Below, one piece after another: positions 23,307 through 32,270 of a stretch of DNA of 41,455 bases (position 1 is its first letter; each line of letters starts with the position of its first letter). The notes under the pieces were generated by a model, which saw only the letters and a program-made list of their open reading frames with translations, did no database searches and was not told the DNA's origin. Source of the stretch: an uncultured Prevotellaceae bacterium (lineage in GTDB: Bacteria > Bacteroidota > Bacteroidia > Bacteroidales > Bacteroidaceae); NCBI GenBank assembly GCA_900316575.1, contig ONDJ01000021.1:1-41455 (forward strand), read 5' to 3'. The translations under genes and the position numbers were made by a program.

Positions 23307-24080
23307 TTATTTAATGTGCTGCCGAATTTTTTCAAGGTAAGCGTTAAATGCCTTTTCGTCTTTTCGGTCAATGATGTCAATGAGTTCTTTTAACTCAGTG
23401 CGTATTTTGCTTACTTGCCCGCTGGTGCGAGGATTAAAGAGTATTTCTCGCAGGAGCGTGTCGTCTTCGCCAAGTACGCCTTTAGCTATGCGCATGTGGC
23501 GTTTGAACGTGGTGCCAGGGGCGTCTTGGTGTTTCATAACGGCACTGAACACGAAGGTGCTAACAAAGGGAATGCCTAATGAATAGGCTACGGTTTCATC
23601 GTGTTCGTCAAAGGTATATTCGCAGATGTTGAGACTCAGGCGTTGGTAGAGGTCACGGAAGAAGATGCGTCCGATGAAGTCGCCTTCGTTGATGATGATG
23701 GCGTTTTCTTGCGATAATTGCCCCAGGTTGGCAAATGTTGGACCAAACATTGGGTGGGTGGAGACGTAGTGCATACCTGTGGCTTCGTAGAATTCCTTGA
23801 GCCCCGTTTTGACTGAAGCGATGTCGCTGATGATGCAATCGTGGGGAAGGTGGGGAATGACTTGGCGGAACACGTCCAGCGTGTACTTCAGCGTGACGCA
23901 GTTGATGCATAGCTCTGGGTTGAAGGCATCAATCTCTTCGAGTGAAGTGAAGCGCTGCGTGTTGTAAACAAAGCGGAGTCTCTTGGGGTCAATGTCGTAG
24001 ATGGCTGTTTCGTGTTCGAAACTAAGCAGATCAACGAAGAACGACCCCATTTTTCCTGCACCGAGTATTAAGATTTTCAT
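23307..24080 (-). CDS. tyrA: Prephenate dehydrogenase
   Basis: TyrA oxidises and decarboxylates prephenate to 4-hydroxyphenylpyruvate with NAD(P), the committed step to tyrosine. In the 257 residues the nucleotide-binding loop is at the start (MKILILGAGKMGSFF, GxGxxG at residues 7-12). The segment YVSTHPMFGPTFANLGQL carries the conserved HPMFGP motif, and helical dimerisation parts follow. There is no chorismate mutase or ACT domain in this protein; the mutase is fused to the DAHP synthase upstream. It is the last gene of the aromatic operon, 61 nt after that fusion gene, so Phe and Tyr branch enzymes share one transcript. Confidence 0.93.
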   Translation of the reverse strand: MKILILGAGKMGSFFVDLLSFEHETAIYDIDPKRLRFVYNTQRFTSLEEIDAFNPELCINCVTLKYTLDVFRQVIPHLPHDCIISDIASVKTGLKEFYEATGMHYVSTHPMFGPTFANLGQLSQENAIIINEGDFIGRIFFRDLYQRLSLNICEYTFDEHDETVAYSLGIPFVSTFVFSAVMKHQDAPGTTFKRHMRIAKGVLGEDDTLLREILFNPRTSGQVSKIRTELKELIDIIDRKDEKAFNAYLEKIRQHIK

Positions 24081-24141
24081 TGTAAAGAGATGGGTGTGGT
24101 TGGTGCGAAAGCTTGTTGGTCTTGTTGTGAGAGAAAACGTC

Positions 24142-25209
24142 TTACTTGTTCATCACCTCAAGCTGCTGACGCACGCTTTCTTCGTGAATGGCTTCAAAGA
24201 CGGTGCGCATGAAGTCGGCCCCCATGCCACACAACACGCCCTGAGCTCCGCGCTTGTCGATCACTTCGTTGTAGCGTGCGCTTTGTACGACGGTCATGTT
24301 GTGCTCTTTCTTGTATTGTGCTATTTCGCGGCTGATGCGCATACGCTTGGCCAATTGTTCGATGATATCGTTGTCTAACTCGTCAATCTGATGGCGTAGG
24401 GATTGTATGCTTTCGGTGGTAGATGTGGTGTCGCGAATGACGAGCTTGTCGAGAATGAATTCAAGCACATCGGGCGTTACTTGCTGTTTGGCATCGCTCC
24501 ATGCGCAGTCGGGGTTGCAGTGGCTTTCAACGATGAGTCCGTCGAAACCGAGATCCATGGCTTGCTGGCATAGCGGGGCTATCAAGTCTCTACGTCCGCC
24601 GATGTGGCTTGGGTCTCCAAAGATGGGGAGATCAGGCAGGCGGCGGTGCAGTTCTATAGGGATGTGCCACATGGGCAGGTTGCGGTAAAGCTTCTTTTCG
24701 TAGGTTGAAAAGCCTCTGTGGATGACGCCCAAACGGTTGATGCCTGCGCCTGCGATGCGTTCCAAGGCACCAATCCAAAGCTCCAAATCGGGATTAACGG
24801 GATTTTTGACGAGAATGGGAACGTCAACGCCTTTGAGTGAGTCGGCAATTTCTTGCATGGCAAAGGGGTTGGCGGCGGTTCGGGCTCCTATCCAGAGGAT
24901 GTCAACGTCGTATTTCAGGGCGGCTTCAACGTGGGTATGGGTGGCTACTTCGGTGGCTGTGAGCATACCGACTTCTTCTTTCACGCGTTTGAGCCACGGC
25001 AGCCCTTTTTTGCCGATGCCTTCAAAGCCTCCGGGCTTGGTGCGGGGCTTCCAGATACCAGCGCGGAAAATCTTGATGCCTGCTTTGGCTAATTGCAAGG
25101 CGGTTGACATAACTTGTTCTTCGGTTTCAGCCGAACATGGGCCTGCGATGACGATGGGGCGTTGGGTGCTTACGCCTGGCAGGTTGAGGGGAGAGAGGTT
25201 GAGTTCCAT
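24142..25209 (-). CDS. Bifunctional DAHP synthase/chorismate mutase
   Basis: The protein joins the first step of the shikimate pathway (PEP plus erythrose 4-phosphate to DAHP) to chorismate mutase (chorismate to prephenate). The ATG at 25209 (MELNLSPLNLPG) was chosen; the frame is open upstream but overlaps the aminotransferase gene. In the 355 residues the AroA-beta type DAHP synthase spans 1 to about 265, with AGPCSAE at 22-28, KPRTKPGGFEG and GDPSHIGGRRDLI. The C-terminal AroQ mutase spans about 267-355 with LRHQIDELDNDIIEQLAKRM. Fusion to a mutase often makes the synthase sensitive to prephenate or chorismate. It lies 14 nt after the aminotransferase gene. Confidence 0.93.
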   Translation of the reverse strand: MELNLSPLNLPGVSTQRPIVIAGPCSAETEEQVMSTALQLAKAGIKIFRAGIWKPRTKPGGFEGIGKKGLPWLKRVKEEVGMLTATEVATHTHVEAALKYDVDILWIGARTAANPFAMQEIADSLKGVDVPILVKNPVNPDLELWIGALERIAGAGINRLGVIHRGFSTYEKKLYRNLPMWHIPIELHRRLPDLPIFGDPSHIGGRRDLIAPLCQQAMDLGFDGLIVESHCNPDCAWSDAKQQVTPDVLEFILDKLVIRDTTSTTESIQSLRHQIDELDNDIIEQLAKRMRISREIAQYKKEHNMTVVQSARYNEVIDKRGAQGVLCGMGADFMRTVFEAIHEESVRQQLEVMNK

Positions 25210-25223
25210 ATTGTTGAAGTTTT

Positions 25224-26393
25224 TTAGATTGTCATTTTCTTGATGCGTTCCAAGGCTTGTTGCATACGCTCGTCTTTGGCGCAAAGCGATATGCGGATGT
25301 AGCGTTTTCCGTTGTTGCCGAAGATAAATCCGGGCGTGATGAATACGTCGGCTTCGTGGAGCACACGTTCTGTCAGGGTTTCGGCGTTGTCGTACTTTTG
25401 GGGGATGCGTCCCCAGAGGAACATGCCTACGCTTTCTTTGTCGTAGGTGCAGCCGAGCGTGTCCATGATTTGTTCGGCTATGGCGCGCCGCTTGGCGTAT
25501 GTGGTGATATTGGCTCTTTCGTGCCATTGGGCATCGTTTTGCAGGGCTTTGGCTGCTGCGAGTTGTAGGGGTCGAAGTGTGCCGCTGTCGATGTTGCTCT
25601 TCACCTTGAGTATCCACGAGATGAGGGTGGCATTGGTCATGAGCATACCTACGCGCCAGCCGGGCATGTTGTGGCTTTTGCTCATGGAGTTGAGCTCTAT
25701 GCAGCAGTCTTTTGCTCCTTCTATTTGCAGGATGCTGAGGCGGTCGTGATTGAGGATGAAGCTATATGGATTGTCGTTCACCACGACGAGGCTGTGGCGT
25801 TTGGCAAATTGAACCAAGCGTTCATAGGTTTCTCTCTGGGCTTTTGCGCCGGTGGGCATGTGGGGATAGTTGCTCCACAGGATGCGGGTGCGCGGGGTGA
25901 CGAGGTGTTCTAATTCCTCAAAATCGGGTTGCCAGTGGTTTGTGGCGGTGAGGTTGTATTTGACGACTTTGGCTCCCAGCAATGTGGAGAGCGAACTGTA
26001 GGTGGGGTAACCAGGGTCGGGCACAAGTACTTCGTCGCCTGGGTTTACGAGTGCTAATGTAATATGGAGTATGCCTTCTTTGGAGCCGATGAGGGGCTGC
26101 ACTTCGGTCTCGGCGTCTAAGCTCACGCCGTACGTGCGCTCATAGAATGCTGCCATTTGGGTGCGTAGCTCTTTGATGCCGCGTGTGGGTTGGTATCCGT
26201 GGGCATTGGGGCGGCTGGCTTCTTGTGCCAATGTCTTGATGGTGGCTTCCGAGGGTGGCATGTCGGGGCTGCCTATGGCGAGTGATATGATGTCGTGGCC
26301 GTCGGCTTCGAGTGCGGCTATTTCCTTGCCTTTACGGCTGAAGTAGTATTCGCTGACGCTTGCGAGTCGTTCGGCGGGTTTGATGTTGGTCAT
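25224..26393 (-). CDS. PLP-dependent aminotransferase, class I fold
   Basis: The likely role is the final transamination to phenylalanine and tyrosine, inferred from its place between pheA and the DAHP synthase/mutase gene. The 389 residues have the class I/II pattern: GSPDMPPSE near 41, YPTYSSL, SNYPHMPTG, NDNPYSF, and the PLP lysine Lys239 in SMSKSHNMPGWRVG. The sequence style is close to LL-diaminopimelate and aromatic or alanine aminotransferases of the phylum, so substrate specificity is not settled by sequence. It starts 13 nt after the pheA stop. Confidence 0.9.
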   Translation of the reverse strand: MTNIKPAERLASVSEYYFSRKGKEIAALEADGHDIISLAIGSPDMPPSEATIKTLAQEASRPNAHGYQPTRGIKELRTQMAAFYERTYGVSLDAETEVQPLIGSKEGILHITLALVNPGDEVLVPDPGYPTYSSLSTLLGAKVVKYNLTATNHWQPDFEELEHLVTPRTRILWSNYPHMPTGAKAQRETYERLVQFAKRHSLVVVNDNPYSFILNHDRLSILQIEGAKDCCIELNSMSKSHNMPGWRVGMLMTNATLISWILKVKSNIDSGTLRPLQLAAAKALQNDAQWHERANITTYAKRRAIAEQIMDTLGCTYDKESVGMFLWGRIPQKYDNAETLTERVLHEADVFITPGFIFGNNGKRYIRISLCAKDERMQQALERIKKMTI

Positions 26394-26406
26394 GGTGTGG
26401 CTATAA

Positions 26407-27264
26407 TTATTTATTGTCGCTCAGGTCGGGCGTGGCGGCTTCGTTGTATTCGCCGAGTACTCTCAGCTCGCTGGTCAGTGGGCGCACGGCTTCTATGCTT
26501 TGGTGGAAGCGCACGGGGTCGTCGTAGGTTACATCGACGTAGAATAGGTATTCCCATTCGCTGCCGATGATGGGGAGCGATTGTATCTTGGTGAGGTTGA
26601 TGCGATAGAAGTCGAAGATGGACAACACGTGCGAAAGGCTTCCGCTGGTGTGGGGTAGGGTGAAGACGAGCGAACTTTTGTCGGCGCGGTTGCGTTCGCG
26701 GAGTTTGTCGGCCCTTGAAGGGTGGGTCAGTACGAGGAAGCGTGTGAAGTTGTGCTTGTTGTCCTCAATGCCGTCTTCGAGCACTTTCAAGCCGTAGAGT
26801 CCAGCGGCTGCTGCATGGCAGATTGCAGCATGTCCGCGCAGTCCTTTTCGGGCGATGTCGCGTGCAGCGCCGGCGGTGTCGGCGTGTTCTACGACCTTGA
26901 AGTTTGGATGGCGCGAGAGGAAACCTCGGCACTGCATCAGGGCTACAGGGTGCGAATTTACTTCGCTCACGCTTTGCCAGTCATCGTCGGGCATACACAT
27001 GATGCTGTGGCGAATGTGGAGCTTATATTCGCCCACGATGCTTGCTCCGCTCTCGCGCAGCAGCTCGTAGTTGCCCAGGAGACTGCCGGCTATGGTGTTT
27101 TCAATGGCCATCAGGCCTATCACTTCGCGGTCTTCGTCCATGCGGGCTATCATTTCTTCAAACGTGTCGCAGCACAGCATTTCGAGCGGCTCTGTGGCAA
27201 AGTATCGATGAGCCGCAATGTCGTGGAACGAACCTTCGATGCCCTGGATGGCTATTTTCTTCAT
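26407..27264 (-). CDS. pheA: Prephenate dehydratase
   Basis: PheA converts prephenate to phenylpyruvate, the committed step to phenylalanine. The 285 residues open with MKKIAIQGIEGSFHD. The periplasmic-binding-like catalytic domain includes the key TRF motif at 174-176 (HNFTRFLVL). A C-terminal ACT domain runs from about 206 (SGSLSHVLSIFDFYRINLTKI). The Phe-binding ESRP motif of classic PheA proteins is replaced by QSLP (228-231), so feedback inhibition may differ. It is the first enzyme gene of the operon and lies behind a Phe/Tyr leader peptide and terminator, so transcription attenuation is expected. Confidence 0.95.
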   Translation of the reverse strand: MKKIAIQGIEGSFHDIAAHRYFATEPLEMLCCDTFEEMIARMDEDREVIGLMAIENTIAGSLLGNYELLRESGASIVGEYKLHIRHSIMCMPDDDWQSVSEVNSHPVALMQCRGFLSRHPNFKVVEHADTAGAARDIARKGLRGHAAICHAAAAGLYGLKVLEDGIEDNKHNFTRFLVLTHPSRADKLRERNRADKSSLVFTLPHTSGSLSHVLSIFDFYRINLTKIQSLPIIGSEWEYLFYVDVTYDDPVRFHQSIEAVRPLTSELRVLGEYNEAATPDLSDNK

Positions 27265-27271
27265 CGTTTAA

Positions 27272-27311
27272 TAAATAAAAAACCCGCTTCCTTCGTAGTC
27301 AGGGAAGCGGG
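27272..27311 (-). terminator. Attenuator terminator before pheA
   Basis: On the minus strand CCCGCTTCC (27311-27303) and GGAAGCGGG (27291-27283) form a perfect 9-bp GC-rich stem with an 11-nt loop, followed by TTTTTTATTTA. It ends only about 10 nt before the pheA ATG, so it must be bypassed for expression. Confidence 0.88.
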
Positions 27312-27331
27312 ATTGAACTTTCAAGGTTTTG

Positions 27332-27412
27332 TCAGGCTATGCACACAACGTCCCGCTTCGCTGTTTGAGCAAAGTAATAATAAAAGTAAAAGCTAAAGGA
27401 ACGCTGCGACAT
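27332..27412 (-). CDS. Phe/Tyr leader peptide of the aromatic operon
   Basis: A 26-codon frame starts with ATG at 27412 and ends with TGA at 27332. Residues 6-14 read FSFYFYYYF, four Phe and four Tyr in nine codons. After it come AQTAKRD and a short end. The codons for AKRD contain GAAGCGGGA (minus strand 27359-27351), which is complementary to the first arm of the terminator at 27283-27311. A ribosome stalled at the Phe/Tyr codons would leave this strand free to pair and prevent the terminator; a ribosome reaching the stop would cover it. This is the trp/phe-type attenuation layout. The promoter is about 30 nt upstream. Confidence 0.85.
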   Translation of the reverse strand: MSQRSFSFYFYYYFAQTAKRDVVCIA

Positions 27413-27442
27413 GATGCCTGTTGTTTTGTCGTTTTACGGCGG

Positions 27443-27473
27443 CAAAAGTAATGCAATAGGCTTGCAAACCAAA
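27443..27473 (-). promoter_or_regulatory. Promoter of the aromatic amino acid operon
   Basis: On the minus strand TTTG at 27470-27473, 19 nt, then TACTTTTG at 27443-27450. The transcript would start near 27437, giving a leader of about 170 nt with the leader peptide and terminator. Confidence 0.8.
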
Positions 27474-27497
27474 GAAAACACACGAAAAATGTGGTAA

Positions 27498-29636
<2,139 letters not shown>

Positions 29637-29677
29637 GAAGCATCTGACCATTTGACCATTTACAATTAGACCATTTC

Positions 29678-29716
29678 TCGGACGTTTACTGGTGTTTGTA
29701 AACGTCCGATTTTTCT
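29678..29716 (+). terminator. gyrB terminator
   Basis: TCGGACGTTTAC at 29678-29689 and GTAAACGTCCGA at 29698-29709 form a perfect 12-bp stem with an 8-nt loop, followed by TTTTTC. The GTCCGA end resembles the GTCCGAAC core of the array that begins 70 nt later. Confidence 0.88.
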
Positions 29717-29780
29717 TTTACGCCCACCCCGCCGCAGAGCACCAAGAGCTCAGAGCATCCCGCTCGCGAGCACGGCAGCA

Positions 29781-30044
29781 CCCTCGTCCGAACGTGAAAA
29801 GACCCTCGTCCGAACGTGAAAAGACCCTTGTCCGAACGTGAAAAGACCCTTGTCCGAACATGAGTCCACCCTCGTCCGAACACGTCCGCACTCCCGTCCG
29901 AACACGCGTGCACTTTTGTTCAAGATTGAGTACACTTTAGTTCAACCATGTTTGGACTTTAGTCCAATCATGTTTGGACTTTTTTCCAATCATGATTGGA
30001 CTTTTTTCCAATCATGTTTGGACTTTTGTCCAATCATGATTAAA
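29781..30044. repeat. 12 x 22-bp tandem array with a base-composition gradient
   Basis: Twelve adjacent units of exactly 22 bp fill 264 bp. The first three read CCCTCGTCCGAACGTG or a one-base variant followed by AAAAGA. Units 5-6 are GC-rich variants. Units 7-8 change to CTTTTGTTCAAG and CTTTAGTTCAACCATG, and units 9-12 are CTTTTGTCCAATCATG followed by TTTGGA, ATTGGA or ATTAAA. The core GTCC-A-C-TG persists. Units 10 and 12 side contain or approach the 16-bp perfect palindrome TCCAATCATGATTGGA. There are no spacers. Apart from the gyrB terminator, the gene-free stretch 29637-30077 holds only this array and a possible weak extra unit at 29759-29780. Confidence 0.92.
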
Positions 30045-30077
30045 CAGCAAGTGGACAGCCAAAAAAAAGAAGCGCTA

Positions 30078-30515
30078 TCAAAGCGGCCAGTAAATTTCCT
30101 CCCGATAGTCATCAAACGCCACAGGCTCCTTCGCTCCGAAGCGCACCAATATAGCGGCAATTCGCTCCTGTTCATCGGGATTCAGCGAGCGGAAGCCACG
30201 GCGCATTTGGAAGAAGGTTGAACGCCTGATGTCAAACTCCTTCATGATCGCCTCGCGCACCATCGGCACCTGCCCCAAAGCTATCGTGTTCCACGCCCCC
30301 ATGAACCCGTAGGCAATGCGCTTCGGCGCAGCATCAGCATAGAGGGGGCAGCCCTCAGCCGAGCACTGGCGCGTCAGCGCAGGATTCACAAAAAACCACT
30401 GCAGCGGCTCCTCAGGCAGCAAAGGCGCAGCCAAGTAGCGCAGGCACGTAGAGCACACCGGGCAGTCAGCCACCGTGCAGAGCCCAAAAGTTTTCGGCAC
30501 ATCGTTCCAATCCAT
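30078..30515 (-). CDS. DUF6078-like protein
   Basis: This 145-residue cytosolic protein opens with MDWNDVPKTFGLC and contains two Cys clusters: CTVADCPVCSTC near 13-24 and CSAEGCPLY near 51-59. These could bind a metal. Then comes a helical part (REAIMKEFDIRRSTFFQMRRGFRSL) that ends in FDDYREEIYWPL. The layout matches what I know as DUF6078, a Bacteroidales family of unknown function; this assignment is from memory of the pattern. It lies 114 nt after the HU-like gene on the same strand. Third positions are C/G-rich, as in gyrB. Confidence 0.7.
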   Translation of the reverse strand: MDWNDVPKTFGLCTVADCPVCSTCLRYLAAPLLPEEPLQWFFVNPALTRQCSAEGCPLYADAAPKRIAYGFMGAWNTIALGQVPMVREAIMKEFDIRRSTFFQMRRGFRSLNPDEQERIAAILVRFGAKEPVAFDDYREEIYWPL

Positions 30516-30629
30516 TTCTCCTTAATCGTTTCAGTCGTTAAAACAAAAGCAAACCGCCAGCACCACATGCCGAGCACCGGCGGTTTGCATCAAAAACTTC
30601 GTCTCGCACCATAGCGAGCCACAGCAATG

Positions 30630-31031
30630 CTATTGAGGATCCGTGGTGTGCACTTTTCCGGCATCCACCCACTCAGCATGCTGCATACGCTCCTTGAACT
30701 CATCGGAGAACATGCAGCGCACGTTCACACGCTTGATCAGCAACGGCGTGCAGTCCTTCTTCGTGTCAGAGCCAGCCGAGTTCACCGTCACGTGGAACGA
30801 AGCCCAGTCGCCCAGACGCACCGAATAGCTGTCAAGCAACATCGTCTGCAACTCCTCCACAAACGAGTTGAGCACCATCTCCACCTCCTGAGGCGACATC
30901 GTCGTGTTCTTAGCCACACGCTTCGAAATGTCGCGCAAATTAGCCAGCTTCACCATCTTCGGCACTACATAAAACTTAGCCACCTGCGATTTCGGCGCCT
31001 TCCTCGGCACCTTGTTAAACAAAATTGCCAT
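30630..31031 (-). CDS. HU/IHF-family DNA-binding protein
   Basis: This 133-residue protein is of the HU-like group common in Bacteroidota. A short basic N-terminus (MAILFNKVPRKAPKSQVAKFYVVPK) replaces the plain HU start. It is followed by the helical dimer part (NLRDISKRVAKNTTMSPQEVEMVLNSF) and the beta-arm region (VRLGDWASFHVTVNSAG). It should bind and bend DNA as a dimer; target sites are unknown. Start ATG at 31031, 13 nt after the decayed FISUMP gene. The 22-bp array about 600 nt away is a tempting but unproven target. Confidence 0.88.
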   Translation of the reverse strand: MAILFNKVPRKAPKSQVAKFYVVPKMVKLANLRDISKRVAKNTTMSPQEVEMVLNSFVEELQTMLLDSYSVRLGDWASFHVTVNSAGSDTKKDCTPLLIKRVNVRCMFSDEFKERMQHAEWVDAGKVHTTDPQ

Positions 31032-31044
31032 AGTCTTTAATGTT

Positions 31045-31677
31045 TTAATAGGTTAGTAAAAAAATGATTGGATAATTAAAAATCAGGCTTGCGCCTTGAA
31101 TTGTTATATCGTCATTGCACAGGGCGAACAGAGTAGCCATTATATTTAAAACTCTTTCTTCTTCTTCAATTTCAGATGAGCGATATGTAGTAATTAAACG
31201 TCCGCTAACATTTACGAATTTGTGGTTAGAGCAATGTACAAAGCCTGCATGAGGAAGAAAAATACTATTCCCATTAGGACCCTTAAATTCATAGCCCTTT
31301 ACTCCTTTAATAGTTTTTTTCTTGTATTTACAGAAGCGAAGTAATTCTATTATTTGAGCTCTGGTTGGCATTTTCCATGGGCTTCCCCATTGCATATGTG
31401 CAACGTCATATTGTGTTCCTGCAATATCATGGCCAATAAAAATATCTCGATTTGTATTAGCATCGTAGTGTATATATGTATTCCTGTCATAATAACTTTT
31501 TGGATTTATTTCACCCCACGCGTAGTAATTACCTAAATCAGTAGGTGAAAAAGCCCCAACATTTCGATCTGCCCATTTTGTGCCACTTGGCAAGCCTAAG
31601 TCTACAGCTACTTGTCCAAAACTCGGCATAGCTACAGTTAGCAATGCAATCGTTAGAATCCTTGATAAATGTTTCAT
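31045..31677 (-). pseudogene. FISUMP-domain secreted protein with frameshifted C-terminus
   Basis: The protein starts with a signal peptide (MKHLSRILTIALLTVAMPSFGQ). It then shows the Fibrobacter major paralogous (FISUMP) domain: VDLGLPSGTKWADRNVGAFS, LGNYYAWGEI, WKMPTRAQIIELL and YEFKGPNGNSIFLP. After VNVSGR near residue 155 the family pattern is lost. In another frame of the same strand NYYISLI appears, and then FKYNGYSVRPVQ with a stop at 31112, which is the normal family ending. So several small indels, one probably in the GAA run near 31165, have shifted the 3' end. The straight translation ends in an unrelated hydrophobic stretch. A surface or secreted role is expected for intact members. 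Confidence 0.65.
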
Positions 31678-31738
31678 AGTTTGAATTATGTTTATAGGGT
31701 TAATTGATAAAGGTTAATTGTTATAAAGCCAAAGACGC

Positions 31739-31795
31739 GACATTCCCGCTGGCGGTTCCAAAAGAAAGGAGATAGGAACCGCCGGCGGGAATGCC
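31739..31795. repeat. 21-bp imperfect inverted repeat
   Basis: GACATTCCCGCTGGCGGTTCC at 31739-31759 and its partner at 31775-31795 (starting GGAACCGCCGGC) pair at 20 of 21 positions counting one G-T, around a 15-bp purine-rich loop. No T-tract follows. Other contents of the gene-free stretch 31678-32270 are an 11-G run at 31850-31860, a 9-bp inverted repeat (31878-31886 with 31943-31951) and the promoter at 32159. Confidence 0.8.
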
Positions 31796-31849
31796 GAAAA
31801 TCAGGTGCGCCGCGAGGGGCGTATCTCTCTAAATCACGCTGAAATTTGC

Positions 31850-31860
31850 GGGGGGGGGGG
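31850..31860 (+). repeat. Homopolymer run of 11 G
   Basis: Eleven G in a row in a non-coding stretch, about 300 bp before the DUF6242 promoter. Such runs vary in length by slippage; no promoter spacing depends on it that I can see. Confidence 0.9.
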
Positions 31861-32158
31861 TAGAAGTCCTTTTTCGCGAGAAACGCCGCGAGAAGTCACG
31901 CATGGCGCAAAGGCGGGGCGATTAAACATGGGTATGGGCATAGCGTTTCTCATTGTTCTCTATATATTGCGCGACGGGAGCTGAAGCATCCCCGGTCGCA
32001 AGCAAAAATCAATAAGCAAAACATTCTTTGCGCTTGCAAATATACAATGTATAATATATAATGCAAGCCGTGCAGACAAAAAATGTGAGCGCACCCCGCC
32101 CGTTGCCTAAAAAAACTGAAAAATGCACGTATGTTGCTCGTTGTTTGGTTTTTTATGG

Positions 32159-32166
32159 TACTTTTG
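32159..32166 (+). promoter_or_regulatory. -7 box of the envelope biogenesis operon
   Basis: TACTTTTG on the plus strand matches TAnnTTTG. Several TTG/TTTG candidates lie upstream but none at 19 nt. It would start a transcript near 32172 with a leader of about 100 nt, supporting 32271 as the first start codon. Confidence 0.55.
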
Positions 32167-32270
32167 CGCGTGTTTTACCATGGGCAAGTGCGCCGCCTAT
32201 GCCGACAAAAGCAACGCTCGCGCCACCTCAGCCCGCCGAAAACCACTTGAGTAAACGAACCCAAAACCGC

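Noticed and set aside
31928-31984. An 18-codon hydrophobic frame (MGMGIAFLIVLYILRDGS)
   Set aside because: No promoter or neighbour supports it, and it overlaps an inverted repeat. It cannot be told from chance.
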